Shown: positions 1-13,600 of the stretch, piece by piece | How the letters are laid out: each line of letters opens with the position of its first letter | Position numbering within the stretch: the first letter of the stretch is position 1 | Assembly: GCA_021904315.1 (NCBI GenBank) | Contig: CM038909.1 | Location: forward strand, 23,846,212-23,910,211 | Direction: 5' to 3' | From: Sphagnum magellanicum | Lineage: Eukaryota > Streptophyta > Sphagnopsida > Sphagnales > Sphagnaceae | DNA: 64,000 nucleotides | Notes under the pieces: model-generated | Told to the model about the DNA's origin: nothing | Databases searched by the model: none | Seen by the model: the letters and a program-made list of their open reading frames with translations, nothing else | Program-made: the position numbers and the translations under genes

Positions 1-1084
1 ATCATATCCCATAGCATGGGTGAAATTGATGACACCTAAATGCAATTGGCAATATGGATAAAAGTTAATAACAAGGATGAATCTACATTCATCAATGCAT
101 GTGATCATCATCCTTATGGTTGAGCTTCATCCACATGTCTAGTAATGTTTGTGTGAGCAACTTTACCCTTATGTTTAATTTTCACCCATATGTTTAGTTG
201 CATCCACGTGGTATGTTTCACTAATGTCATTCACATGGTCATGTTTTTCTAAGGCAAGTTGGTATCATTTCATGCATATTGACAAATTTCATTCATGTCA
301 TTAGTGTCAACCATGTGACAAAGTTCAACCATAGTGGTCAATTTCAAAAGTGTCATCAAAGTTCATGTGTGTTGTCTCATCCATGGAGTTAAATTTCATT
401 GGATTGTGAAATTTATCATCCATGTTCACATTTCCTTCATATGATGATATCATTCTGTGTTGTTCGATTTCATCCAATATAATTCATTCAAAACATTCAT
501 TCACTATAATTCATCTGTGAAAGTTTCATCTACATCATGAATTGTATGCAATTTATCAATTTATCAATAATTGAGTTTTGAAACTGTTTATACTCCAGTC
601 ACCAACCCATAGTGAAAGCATCTGTGCATTAATGGCTGAGAATTCTTCTCTGGCCTGCTGTAATGGTCTATTCCTAACAATCCAAAAATAGATTTATTGG
701 CCTTGCCTACCAAGGCAAGCATAGGGTGTTTAGATTCATTATAGAGTATAGTAGCTTAATGGATTTTGGCCCCTAGGTAATAATAATAGGTCTATTTTTA
801 TATGAGGATTTTTTTTAAGATGATATTTTGGCTTGTGTTGAAACTTGAGATTTGTCATAGAGTTATAGTATCTTGAAGGATTCTGGTTTCTTTTAGAGGA
901 TTTTTTGAAGATTAGATTTTGGCATGGTGAAATATTTTTGTTTCCATAATTCTTCATTTGCCATAAGATACTTTTTCAAAGTAGATGGCAAGGCCACAGT
1001 GTGACACACCCCCTGTTTACTCTGTTGGTAAAGAAGAAACTATCTTGAGCTTGGTTATGGAAAATAATCAAGATGTGGAGGCGG
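1..1084. other. AT-rich non-coding stretch
   Basis: No coding region, RNA gene or mobile-element signature is recognised here. The sequence has many diverged short words built on TTCATC/CATG (for example around 60-540), which suggests an old degenerate simple repeat. Short open frames on the minus strand (739-957) are Asn/Lys-rich with no recognisable domain. Confidence 0.5.
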
Positions 1085-1612
1085 CGAGATCGTTTCTGAT
1101 AACCAGGCAGGTCCAGCTGGTTACAAAACATAACTGGCTTGTGTGAGGATGGAGATGCGCTGTTTTCATCCAGGCAAGGAGCAACTGTGAAAAGTTCATT
1201 CATGAAGTGAAGGGTTCCAAGGTCATTCCTGATAACCAGGCAGGTCCAGCTGGTTACCAAACATACCTGGCTGTTGTGAGGATGGAGATGTGCTGTTCTC
1301 ATCCATGCAAGGAGCAACCGTGAAAAGTTCATTCATGAGTGAAGGGTTACAAGATCATTCTTGATAACCAGGCAGGTCCAGCTGGTTACTAAACATACCT
1401 GGCTGTTGTGAGGATGGAGATGCGCTGTTTTCATCCATGCAAGGAGCAACTGTGAAAAGTTCATTCATGAAGTGAAGGGTTACAAGATCATTCCTGATAA
1501 CCAGGCAGGTCCAGCTGGTTACCAAAAATACCTGGCTGTTGTGACGATGGAGACGCTTGCCTTTCCATCCATGCATGCAACTGTGAAAAGTTCATTCACG
1601 CGGTGAAGGGTT
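1085..1612. repeat. Tandem repeat, about 133-bp unit, about 4 copies
   Basis: The word GATAACCAGGCAGGTCCAGC recurs at 1098, 1231, 1363 and 1496, a period of 132-133 bp. Each unit continues through a CTGGTTAC box, a block with GAGGATGGAGATG, then TTCATCCATGCAAGGAGCAAC and a TGAAAAGTTCATTCATG box. Units differ by scattered substitutions and a few indels; the last copy decays after about 1560. The minus-strand open frames across the array (976-1332, 1355-1576) are translations of the repeat and are not considered genes. Confidence 0.85.
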
Positions 1613-4600
1613 AAGATAGCATTGGGCCAATGAGAGGCTAGGGTGGATGGTAATTGGTAGGAGTGAGGGCCTTGCAGAGGACTGCAAAACCCTCCTGAAA
1701 AAAAGCATTTTACACTTTTGGAAGAAGAACCATGAAACTGAAAACATGAAATTCTGCTGGAGGAGACTCTTTCAAATACAAAGACAAAATTTTGAAAACT
1801 TCTTTGGCGTTGAGTGAATCGCTTGCAGGCAGACCATATAAGTTGTAACTCCTTCGAGTGGGTGCTGCCACGCTGCCACTGAAGTGAGGCGCTACCAAAA
1901 ACTGGTTATGGAGCAATGTAGTTTCCATTTTGGTCCCTACGTTTCGAAGAATGTTTGCCACTGACCAACCAGGTGTTCCTGTGAACTGTGAATTCAATTT
2001 AAATTATTTTCTGGATGATCACCATTTTGAATACATAACAAAATCTTCAAAATAAACACTGACTGGGATAATGAAATAACATATGAAGACTTACTTCCGC
2101 TCTGTGTTGCAAAACAGATATAAAAACCTGCCACACAGGGTTCTTTTTCTTTTTGAATTTTGTTATGTTGCTGAAGTGGCAATAGTACATAAGTAAATAT
2201 AGACAAATATAAAAGGCTGAATGTTAAGTGCCCTTTCATATTGTAGGCAATTGTGGTGATATTACCCTTCAATTACATTATAGACAATATGAACAAGTCT
2301 TTATGAACTCAGATATTGTTGAATGTTTTAGACTCCCTTCAACCTAGTTATATCATTTCATGGTTGTGGTTGTTGCTAGAGTTACAAACATACACACACA
2401 CCAAACATAAATATTTTTTTTACTAAAATAAACATCACAGGCAAAAAAAAAATTGATAGTAGTTCTTGTATTGGTAAGAACTTTTTAAACACTTGGGCCC
2501 CACATGAAAAAAGAGAGTTGATTGTGTGAAAATTGTTTTATTTGAATGAAAATATTGAATGACATTGCATGCAACTTCAATTGAAATGGTTGGATTGAAT
2601 TTGATTGAATTCAATTGAGTTTAATTTGGTTTCAATTCAAATCAAATTTAATTTAGTTGAATTGAATTGAATTGATTTATAATTTTCATAATTGTAAAAA
2701 GACATATGTTCATTTGCTTTTTCATAAGATTTCATATGTAAACCCACACTTGGAAAGGTTAGAAAAAACAATTGGTGTCAAAATTGAAACTTTAGAAGTT
2801 CTCTTAAAATGGAAGAACCAACATTGATTTAAATGTCCAAACCTCATCACAAATTACAATCGAACTTCAACATTCTAAAAAACCAAAAAAAACTGAAAAT
2901 TTGAATCAATACTTTTAAAGTGTGACATTGTGCTCAATAGATTGATAAATCTATATTGAAAACAAGGCTTTATATTGCTATGACAACACAAATGAGCAAA
3001 CTTGCACAAACCACAGTTTTATTTCCAACCAATAACTAGGTATACATTAACCAAGGTTCAAACACAAATACATTCATAAATTATTTCACCATGAGTTCTT
3101 ATCTCAAGAACTCCAAAATTACATCATTTGCTTAACTTATGTTGTGCAACATTATTTATGTTCATGGGCTAGAAAATAGAGTTATCCATGCAATCACCTT
3201 GTCTTTGAACCTTAGTTTCACCCCCTGATGGTGATTTCATCTCCAATTTCAGCATATATTTATAGTGAGCAAAATTGCATACCCTTTCATGATATTAGGT
3301 ATCAAATTAAAATATTTACATGATTTTATTTATGGAAATGCTTATTAATGAATAATATGAGCAACTTAGTCAAGTTGTAAGTAGAATAAATCCAAAACCA
3401 AGTGAAACTCCTTTGATGACCAATTTGGGTGAGAAAATTAGTTTGGTCCCCTACTTTTTCACATGTGTGATATTGTTTTCATCTTGATTTCTTATTCCAT
3501 CCCTAATTTTCGAAAAAATAAGGCCCAATGGCCAATAAGCTAATTTGAGGTACATCATGAATAATTTTGATCAAAAGAATTTCATAAAAGAAGAAATTAC
3601 AACAACAATGTGGGCAAGTTGGGTATAATGCAAGATGAAATTAAAAACAATTATTTAAAAAAATACATTAAGCTTGAACAAGGTATTCTAGTAATGAATT
3701 TGAATATTTTAAAATAATGTAATAAAAATAGTTTCATCTTAAGGCTATGCAACTTCATTATTATGTTATAACTAACCACAAATTTTTGAAAAAGCATGCA
3801 CAATAAATGAAGATTGTCAATATTTTACATCAATTTCAATAAAAACATTTCCTCTTGTAAATGACAACATTTGGGACTCTAGAAAAGGTCGAAGGGTGAA
3901 AAAAATGGACAAAGGTAAATCAATTTTAAAGATTGATTATGTATGTCACAACTTATGACCACATTTTATGATTCAAGTGAACAAATATCCAAATTTTTTT
4001 CACTAGTACAAAATGTGAGTGCAGTTCGTTGGTCCCTATTCACTAGACCAATGAATTCATTACTTTCCCATTAGATCCTGTTCACTATGATTAATGAATT
4101 CATTCAAAATCTAGTGAAATCATTTGGCATATAGGGACACCTTGTAGTGTTTGCAAATGTGTCTTTAAAGTCTCCAAAAAAACCCCAAGTCAATAACAAC
4201 AAAAAGTAACTAATTACATAATGATTCTATCATTTATAGAAAATTCAAACAAAATCATGAAAAATTATGGAATTTTGTTTTAAGCAATTTGAATACAAGC
4301 TAATTTTTTTGTGAAATGTAAAACCCCAAGGTATGGGTCATTCTAAAAACAAGAGGCTAGGACAAGGTGGTAACTAAGTTTGACCCGTACATTTTTGGAA
4401 TGTCCCACATCTATGGGCTTTACCAACTATTAAGCATGAAGGGAACCTTATCCTAACCCTAAATATATGCAAATCACAAGGTGAAAGGAGTGATTTTATG
4501 CTTATTATTTATGTGAGAAGGACCTTACATTTATAAGTGGCTATAAGCTTTTTCACACACAAAGAGAGGATCTAAAGAGCTTTGCACACAAAAGACACAC

Positions 4601-4804
4601 ATATTTCTTTGCACATAAAATGAGCACACACAAAGGCTTTCATGATTTCCACCTTTCAAGCCTTAATTTTAAACAAAAATTAAAATTAAAATGAAAGATT
4701 AATCAATGATGCGGCACCTTTACTTGGCCATGGCCATTGATCCAAATTGACATTTTCACCCCAGAAAAGAACACATAAGACCTTTACCAATTAAAAGGAC
4801 CAAT
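1613..4804. other. AT-rich intergenic region with simple-sequence patches
   Basis: No gene is recognised. A diverged TTGAATTGAAT-type simple repeat lies at about 2575-2690. Around 4001-4150 there is a CACTAG-starting sequence (CACTAGTACAAAATG at 4001) followed by an imperfect inverted pair built on AATGAATTCATT (about 4047-4110), possibly the eroded end of a small transposon. The two minus-strand open frames at 1710-2272 have no recognisable domain. Confidence 0.45.
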
Positions 4805-7296
4805 CACTAGAAGAAATCTTGTAATATGTAACCATTCAATTTGCAACTACTTGTGATTACATGCAACTACCAATCATTTGCAACTTCATTTTATCATTTT
4901 TATAACTAGTCATCATCTTTAAAAAAAATTGACTATTTTTGCAACTATGGTGCAATTATTAAATTACACATCCTTCCATATTGACTAGCTTTTGGATTTT
5001 TCATCCAACAATAAGCTTTTATGTTCATTTAGTTGCAAAATTAGTTCCAATTTGATTACTTATTATGGTGTGTTTTATACATTTAATGTATACTAAGCTT
5101 TTGTGGATTACATTAAAAAATACCATATAGATTATATTCAAAGTACATTAAACATATATTTGAGCATATTATAGGCATATTATATTGAAAAAAAATTTTG
5201 ATTTTGTATGGTTTACTTAAAAATATACCATCTTTATTCAAATATGATTAAATTATTGTAACAAGGCCATATTAATATGATATAATTGTTGTATCAAATG
5301 AACATTATTATTGATAAATTATTATTTTAAAATAATTCATTAGTTAGCATAAAGTATGAATTAAATAATTTTATTTAATCATTTACTGATATTTTAACTA
5401 ATACCAACTAATTGAATAATCAATTATTATTTATTATTTATTTCCAAAAAATTGATTAATTAAAAAATGAAATAATAGTTAGTTGATTAAAAACTACTTA
5501 ATTTCTATCAACAAGTCAATAAGTTTATAAATAAATTATTTATATTTAATATTTATCAATCAATGATTTGTGGATAAATATATTAAATATTATTTCTTAT
5601 TTAATTACTATGAAATAACTAATTTTTCTAAATTAAAAAAATTCAGATTAAAAAATCTGATTATTCCTTATTTAATTAATTCTGAAATATCTCAATAATC
5701 TGATAAGTAGTTAATTAATCAAAAACTATGGCTAATAGCCAGGGTTTCTTTTTTTTAATTTCTCAAGTAGGTGTACTAGCGAGGATCCTGAACATTAATT
5801 AACAATAAATGGTGGACTAGTAGATTTTTCTTGGAATCATGCTTAGTCCTAGCAACCTAATGGAACACATTGTCTAATTTAAATGACTTCTAACCTTTTT
5901 TCTCAACATATGACGAATGTTTTAAAAAAATTCTCAAAAATCCCTTTGTTGGATTTGCCAACCTTTTATTTTTGTTGCCAGGTGGTGAAAATTTGCCACA
6001 AAAAAAAACCCTACTAACGACTATTAATTAGTTCATTGAAATCCTACTAATGACTACTAATAACATGTTAGTTATTGGAAAACCATGAAGGAATCATAAT
6101 GATCAATGTTGCTTCCAAAATTATTAAAATAATTAAACAATAATATGTAGTAAGTAGTTTTGTAAATGGGTGGGTGGGTAGTTAATTGAGTATTAGCTAA
6201 TTAATTACTTTTTTTTACCTATTTTGTTATATAATTTACAAAACTAAAAGCAAGCACAATACTTGTGGGAGAATCATTTTTAATTACAACTAAATTTGCG
6301 ACTAAGGTGCAACTAAAAGGTTTAACCCATATGTTTTGTCTTCTAATATCATTTTACAAAGTATATAAAAAAAGGTGATTTCAATTTGGATTTCACATTA
6401 AAAATCATGTGCCATTTGGGATGAACTTAAAAAAATTAACCATAAAAGAAAAATAATAAAATAAATAAATAAAAAATTTGCATTTGTGCTTTTTAATTCA
6501 CCTACTTTTCTATCTTCCTACTTCGGTAGCTAGGTGGATTAATAAGTAAGTAGTTTAGGTAAGTATGTATCTTAAGTAAGTTTGTATTTTTTTATGCACA
6601 AACCTACCTACCCACCTAATAATTATTTATTTTAATTTTTTTTTTCCAAAATTCAATCATATGCCATGCGGCAAGTTTTGATCAATTTGCCATGTGCCAC
6701 AATATAATTACATTTAAATCAAATAATCATAATGGATGGTTGAAATCAACATTTCAATTTTTTTTTAAATTCACAAAAAAATTCCAAATACCATGTGTCA
6801 AATTTTCCTTTATCCAAATGTCATCATGTAAATAGTTGAAATTGGACCGTGTTGTTTTTTCCTCATTATATATTATATACAATCATGTATTTAAAAAATC
6901 CAAATTTTTCCATGTGGCAAATTATGATTAAAAAACGTGTTGAAATATATGGCCATCCATAATGGACGGCCTAGATTAATATTTCAAAAATAAAAATAAT
7001 TTGCCCAAAAACTTATTATGTTGACAAATGGCCATTAGTGTTAGGGTTATTTACTAGTTGCAAAAAAATGGTTAATAGTTGCAAATGTTATACAATAGTC
7101 AAAGGATGAAAATGTATACATTGACCATATACTTCATCAATGGGAAATGTGTTGACATCACATTAAATCCTCATTTGTGACTAAAGATTCAATGTGACTT
7201 CACTTATGTAAGTAAAGGATTTTTTAGTTGCAAAATTGATTGCAACTATTTTTTAATCACAATTTGCATTAGCAAATTGGCATTTTTCTATTAGTG
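4805..7296. mobile_element. CACTA-type (En/Spm-like) non-autonomous DNA transposon, copy 1
   Basis: The left end begins CACTAGAAGAAA at 4805 and the right end finishes TTTCTATTAGTG at 7296, an imperfect inverted pair starting with the CACTA signature. Both ends are flanked by AAT (4802-4804 and 7297-7299), matching the 3-bp target duplication expected for this superfamily. Subterminal zones carry repeated TTGCAACTA/TAGTTGCAA motifs in both orientations, as in CACTA elements. The interior is very AT-rich, contains a CCTA/GGTA patch (about 6535-6620), and has no transposase I can recognise, so it would depend on an enzyme from elsewhere. Copy 2 at 21385-24246 shares ends, subterminal words and internal patches. 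Confidence 0.7.
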
Positions 7297-9480
7297 AATG
7301 TTATTAAAATGAAATGTTGGTAGAATCTTTTCACCTAACATGCTCTTACATCCTAGCATTGAATTTAAAACTAAATCATGCATAGGAAATATTTGATTGC
7401 TAAAATGGGATGTAAAATATTGCATTGAGAAATAAAACTCACGTTTGCACCAAAATTGAAATTTGGAATTATCATTTGAAAATTGGATGGTTATGGTGAA
7501 GATGTGTTGACATGTTTTGTTGTTTAAAAATCAAATTCACATCATTAGTTAAGCAACATCAAAGTTTTATTAGTTCTTTTTGTTGATAGAGCTACAAGTA
7601 TTTAACTTTTACTAAATTCAAAGCATTTGTAGGATGGTGAAAACTACCACATCACAAATTTATAGGCTTCATGCGTTCATTCCAAATTTGTGTGAAATCT
7701 ATTATTTCATAAGTTTGTATTGTTTAAACACGAATGTCATGTGCATGACTTTTGTGTGTAAACAAAAAAAATAGACATCTAATATTTGTGTCTAAACAAT
7801 GTGTACGACATGGATGTTCAAACAATACAAATAAATGAATGACATCCGTGTTTATTCCATACGAACCTATGAAAAATAGATTTCGCACGACTATTATTTT
7901 TCAAATCATGGCCCATGAAGTTTGTGATGCAAGGCCAATTGGTTTTCAAGAATCTTCGCCTTCTTCAAAGTTGTTGCTACCATGTTCATAATCACTTGCA
8001 TTTGCACACACAAAACATAAATTTACAACACTTTTGTTTTATAATCTTCCTTCCCAATTTTGTTGTTTTACATGCGTATTGGAAAATTCATCCCACCATT
8101 ATTCAAGGATTTCACAACTTCACATTCCTCAAATACCTCCACCCTATTATTCATTTACTATTCATTTACATTTTACATTTCATGGGAGGGTCCAAATTCT
8201 TTACGGAATACCAAAATATTATCACAATGTCACCCTTTTTATACTCCTTTACATTAGTCTTATTTGACCATGTAAAAACACAACATAGATGAAATTGATG
8301 GAATTTTAAATTATAGTGGTCTAAAATATGGTACTTATAAAATATTTGACACATTTTGATTTATTAATATTGATGGGGATCGAAATATAGAATAAAAAAA
8401 GACTCCATTAAGTACTAGGTTTTTTTTGTTTTTAATGGTACACTTAAAGAATTTGGACCTGGGAAGGTTTTTCTTCAATTTAGTTCTTATACTAGCCCAT
8501 CTATGCATGTCTTTCAAAAGCAACCAATAATGAATGTATACAAAAAATTAACCTTTGGGGTGCTTGAACTTGTAGAACTTTAAAGTTTTTTATAAAAACA
8601 TCTTCTAGAAATGTTCCAAATTCATACAAATCAAGCATGCAACCAGAACAATAGGTGAATTTTGATATATCATGCTTAATAATGCCCTATTTCATCTCTA
8701 CCCTTTTTATGGGATGATCTCCAACACCTTGTGGCTTGTGTTTTGCATATGCATTTGGACGTGCTCCCAAAAAACCCCATTTCTTATGATTATACCTTGA
8801 AAGACAACAAGAAAGTTTTGACAAAGTTAATGCTCCTCCTATGCATAAATTTTTTTCCCCATGTGTTGCTTTTAACCAAAGCTCCCATTGTCAAGTGATT
8901 ATGAGTAGCTTTATAATTAAGTTTAGATTAATTATGTCTAATTTAACTTAGTTATGTTAATTTAGTTTAATGTGTAGTTAGTTATAAACCAATTCTAGTG
9001 TTCAAGTAACCTGCAAATCAATATAGTATGGTTGATTTGATTAGGTTTTGGTCATTTTGATAAACCTTTGTCTTTTTTTACTAGATTTTTGGTTTGTCAC
9101 ATGGTTAAAAAGGTTATTTTAGTCGATTGATTTAATAAAAAATAACTCAATGTGTTTTTCATGTCCCAACATTTATTCAAAATAACCATCTCCTTGGTCA
9201 ATGTGGACATTTTAAGTAAGTTGAACCTTCTAAAAGACCACATTTTCTTGTAGTGACCAAAGCCTTGCAAGATATTTCTAAAGGAGCTCATAGGCAAATT
9301 TTGGAGCAAGTTATGAATCTGAATTGCTTCACATGGATTTATAATTTGGCCTCTGCAGAACAAAGACGTTTTGACCAATCACACCCACTCGTTCCACTTG
9401 CTTTTTCACATGTTGCACCTTTTATTAGGTCAATTATGTTTGTGCAAGGGGGGGAAGGGGGGGTGATGTTACAGCAAAAC
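7297..9480. other. Intergenic, no recognised gene
   Basis: AT-rich with no family signature. The open frame at 7915-8292 (125 codons, plus strand) is rich in His, Phe and Leu, has two overlapping alternative frames, and shows no domain or coding-like conservation; it is not called as a gene. A poly-G run lies at about 9449-9461. Confidence 0.45.
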
Positions 9481-10189
9481 ATGTTGTGCATCCTTGGCAT
9501 TTGTGGGATCAAGGACGCCATGGGAAATTTATGGGTGTGGAACAAGAATTTGGTGATGTGGGGGGGCTCCAAAACATGGTGGCATTTCCCCACATTCCAC
9601 ATAATAATCACATGCCATGGCCTCAACCTTGGGTGTTGGGGATGATCCACCACCCCAACCCAAAGTACATGTGATCACAAAAACATGGGAGGCATGGATT
9701 GGCCTAATGGTTATAGGAGGTGAGGTGCATGATGCACAACAATTATTATAGGATTTCATTGGATGTTTTGCCTTTAGCTTGAAGGAATTGAGTCAGTTAA
9801 AAGGATAAGAGATTCGAATCATATTGAAAGATGATAATCTAATCTTTAGGTGACCTTATAGGTTTAGTGAGGTGAAGAAACCTAGGTTTAAGCTTGAACA
9901 ACATAGTTTTTAAATGCAAATTTGGTGGAATTGTTTTGGGGTGAACACTTCAACAATAGTGATGCCAACCAAGAAGGACATTTTTAATAATTGGATTTAA
10001 TGCCACACATTGTGTGGGGATTACCATTTGGTGAATAAATTAATAGACCCATTTGGACAAATATGTCATGCCCCTACTAGAAGAGATCTTTGATTCCCTT
10101 TGTAAGGCCAAGGTTATTACCACATTGGACTTGAGGTTTGGCTAGCAACAATTGCCATTGAGGGGAGGTGAGAAGGTCAAAATGAGGTG

Positions 10190-10808
10190 AAAGCACCCTA
10201 TGGTGGTTAAAGATTATTATCACAAATGTTACTTTTTGAAACTACCTATTTTTCAACTTCTACCAAATTAATAATATTAAAAGGGTTTTTTGCAAAAGGT
10301 ACTTGGAATAAGATAGTTCAAAACCAAAAAAATAAGATTATAAAAATAAATCCCACCTTGAAATTGATATTAAATGATTAAAAATATATTAATGAAAATT
10401 TTGTAATTGCCAGATATATTGCAAAATGCAAATATATTTCAAAAACCATTCAAATGATTATCAAACTTGATGAAGTATTCAATCACATATTACATATGAG
10501 TTCATTGTCCCATTTCAATTCTATATGAAAAATTCTAGTCATGTGATTTCACAATAAACATTTATATGACATTTTCCATTCAAACATGCATAAATTTGTG
10601 AATACATAAAAGTTTGTTGTAAAAACACTATCATTTGAAAGGTAATAAACATTATTTTGGAAGCTTTGTGTCAAAAATCCATTTTATGTTTTTTACAAAA
10701 TGCTAGGTGAAATGAAAAAAAATGTGCCCCCAAAATAATATAATGTACCCAAAAAAAAACATTTTCTTGTTTCAAATGTACCATTGTAGCATGTTTTTCA
10801 TTTGACGA
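10190..10808. mobile_element. Insertion inside the gypsy RT domain
   Basis: RT similarity stops near 10190 (after a KVK box) and resumes near 10809 at TTTTGGGGAATTAATC, where family members normally continue with only a few codons between. The roughly 620 bp in between is AT-rich, has no coding similarity to RT, and probably represents a later small insertion, type unknown. Exact edges and target duplication could not be fixed by eye. Confidence 0.4.
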
Positions 10809-13089
10809 CATTTTGGGGAATTAATCTTCATGGGAAGGATTATTTGTACCAATGGAAGTTTTTGCCATTTGGTTTGAAAAACACCCATATAGAATTTCAA
10901 AGGATCATGGATTGAATGATACTAGTCTTGGTCTTACCAAGTGTAATATCAATGGCATCATTGTTTTTTGCCTAACCCAAGAAATCATATGCATCATTTG
11001 TAAGAGGTGTTTAGAAAAGGAACATAACCTCAAGCTTCATCCAAGTAAGTGTTGGTTCTTTCATACTCATGTAAAACATTTGGGTGACATGATTTATTTA
11101 GGGAAATTGAAAGTGTAGAAGGTGAAGGTTGAAGCCATTTCACAAATTCTCTAACTTATAGTTGTCAATTAGTTATGAGTTTTTTTAAGCTTGTGTAATT
11201 ATTACTAGAGGTTTGTGAAAGGTTTTAGTAGCATCACAAAATGTTTAATTTGGTTGACACAAATTGGCAAAAAATTCATTTGGGATGAAGCACAAAAATA
11301 GGCCTTTTAAAAATTGAAGGCTTAACTTTCATTAGCATTCATTTTCAAGCAACCCATTTGAGGACGATTGTTTCAATTACACGCTGATTAAAACACTTTA
11401 AAGTTGGGGGATGTGCTAACCCAACTTGATGATGATGGTTAAAAATTTGTGTTGACATATGCTAATTAATTCAATAATAAAATGAAAGCCAAATATGGTT
11501 TATATGAAGGGAAGTGCCTTGTACTTGTTTGGGTCATGTCATCATTTATATGTTATATTTATGGTAGTCCATTCATTTTGGTTACTAATCATTAACCATT
11601 CAAATTTTCTATGGAATCAAAAGGGCTCATAAGAAAGTTAATTACGTGGGCATTTATCTTACAAGAGTATGATTTTAATATAATGCATAGGGTTGGTAGA
11701 GTTAATTGGGATGTCGATGGGTTGAATCAGAACCCAAGTTCTAGCAAGGAGGATACAACTAAAGTTCGTTGGCATGGTGATGTAGATTTGGAGGTAGTAC
11801 CAAGTGGCATGCTTATGCATACATGTGTACCATATTGCAATGTTTTGGGGATGTACTTGAAGCAAGATTGGGTAGTGAGGATTCCCAAAAGGAGGATATT
11901 GAACCAAAGGGCAACATGGCGCCATGAATATACATGATGATTCACATGTTACTACATATTTGCAAGTAGGTGAAATTCTAGTTAAATTGACACCCAAGGA
12001 GCAAGATGGGGTTATTCATTGGGCTAAGCAGTTCAAATTGAAAAGTGATTCCCTGTTATGAGTGGATATATGGATGAGTACAAATAATCCCCCATCCAAA
12101 ACAACATGAAGGCTTTACTTGGTATGCTCATAAGGAGTTGGGCCATTTGGAGGTTTAATAAACTTATAATTTCCTCCAAACATAGTACTAATGGCAAGGG
12201 ATGCAATTGCGAGTTCAACAATTTGTTTCCTTGGTGTATGGTCTGTGATTGAATATGAACATCTTTCAATGCACCTACATTTCATTTATAACCCTTACTA
12301 ATTATGGGGCTTGGATATTGATTGAATTTGAATTTTGCTAGTCCATTGAAGTTAACACCTCAACATAACCAATATGTTTTGTTCATCATCGAACATTTTT
12401 CCAAATGGTCAAAGATGGTGCCATTATTAGATTGTAGTAATGAAGGGGCATCATATGCATGTTTGGACAGGGTACAAAATAGGTTTGGGGCTCTAGTTGA
12501 AATTGTCATTGATTAAAGTATGGAATTATGTGGGGAATTTCAAAAGTTATGTGAATAATCACTTATTAATCATCGCATTGCTTCACATGACATCTTAAGG
12601 TGAACATGTTAGCTAAGCGGATGGTGCAAATGGTCAAGTAAAGTTTGCAAAAATATGGGCTTTAAAAATGTCATATTGAAGATTGGGATCTACAACTACC
12701 ATGGTTAATTATGGGGTATAGGTTCAATCAATGAGCCTCCTTTGCATTTTTTTTTCCATATTTATTGCAATCTGATGAGATGTGATGGCCATCATCAATT
12801 TGGATGGTCTAGTTGTGTGGCTTTAGGCTTGTGAGCATTGAACAACTTTGTTCCAATGGGTAATGCCCATGACTATGAAAAATTTGGCAATTATTCAACA
12901 TTGAGATACACTTTGGTATGCCATTATTCTAGGAGGTGGATACTGGTTTTAAGTCCATGCATTTGAGCTGGGAGATTATGTGTACTAATAAACATCACCA
13001 ACTACGTTAAATGTGACTACACAACGTGTTATTTTACAAATACAAAAGATTTTACCTTTTAGTGTGCTATTGTTGAAAGGTTGAAATGG

Positions 13090-13340
13090 ATAGATATGCA
13101 ATGATCACATGCATAATTGTGCATCGTGTCATTTTTCCCATGTGGATGGCCAAATTGATCCATTTTCAATAGTTTTTCCTATTGGATTTCATTGTATGTT
13201 GTGTGGGCAATCTACTAAGATTGCCATTATGTTGGTGTCATTAGTGTTCAAAGGATCAACATATGGGATCCCTTACACCTTTGAACAAAATACTAGTTGG
13301 AAAATGGTTTTGCCTTTTTTACACCTAAGTAGATCAAGGT
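13090..13340 (+). pseudogene. PHD-like zinc finger at the end of the gypsy polyprotein
   Basis: Downstream of integrase, a frame at 13109-13384 contains CASCH, then a G-F-H-C-x2-C box, then after likely frame damage a segment whose spacing (MLV...GSTYGIPYTFEQ...WKMVLPF) resembles the MLVCDxCxxGWHxxCLxPPL...W.CP layout of PHD fingers, with several Cys/His lost. The flanking text (VILQIQKILP upstream) reads as an integrase C-terminal tail in another frame. What I see is the spacing and partial Cys set; the PHD assignment is inference from pattern. It is broken and should not be functional. Confidence 0.45.
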
Positions 13341-13600
13341 TTTTTAAGTCACATAATAAGATTAACTTAAATATTTTTTCATGATGATTCAAATTTGGTT
13401 GAAGGATTGTAAATAAGTGACTAACAATGGGGCTCCCATTTGCACCTGGCCTACTAGTCTTTCTACTTTGGAACCAAAGTGTCCATTAATGACATATTTT
13501 CATAAAATGTTTTTTATAGTGTTATCCAGTTTAGAAGGACCTTAACCCCAAATAAAGGGGTAGTTTGGATACAATGTACCACTCAAGGATTTCATTTGTT

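Larger units (their letters stand above)
9480..13600 (+). mobile_element. Ty3/gypsy LTR-retrotransposon polyprotein relic
   Basis: Stop-ridden frames carry recognisable Ty3/gypsy pol pieces in order. A pre-RT segment with FAFSLKEL lies at 9770-9900. The start of reverse transcriptase, with a CGDY-like box and LDLRFG, lies at 10010-10190. The rest of RT (YQWKFLPFGLK then HNLKLHPSKCWFF) lies at 10835-11110. The RNase H end (ILQEYDFNIMHRVGR and DVDGLNQNPSS) lies at 11640-11760. The integrase core (IEHFSKW, DRVQNRFGA) lies at 12350-12530, then RMVQMVK and WDLQLPWL at 12615-12710. A Cys-rich PHD-like tail follows at 13090-13340. I did not find LTRs, a primer site or an intact gag. The copy is old: many stops, frameshifts and one insertion. 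Confidence 0.75.

Noticed and set aside
1085-1612. CRISPR-like array
   Set aside because: The repeat units are directly adjacent and 133 bp long with no unique spacers, and the DNA is plant nuclear.
7915-8292. 125-codon frame as a gene
   Set aside because: Low-complexity His/Phe/Leu composition, two overlapping alternative frames, and no domain or promoter.
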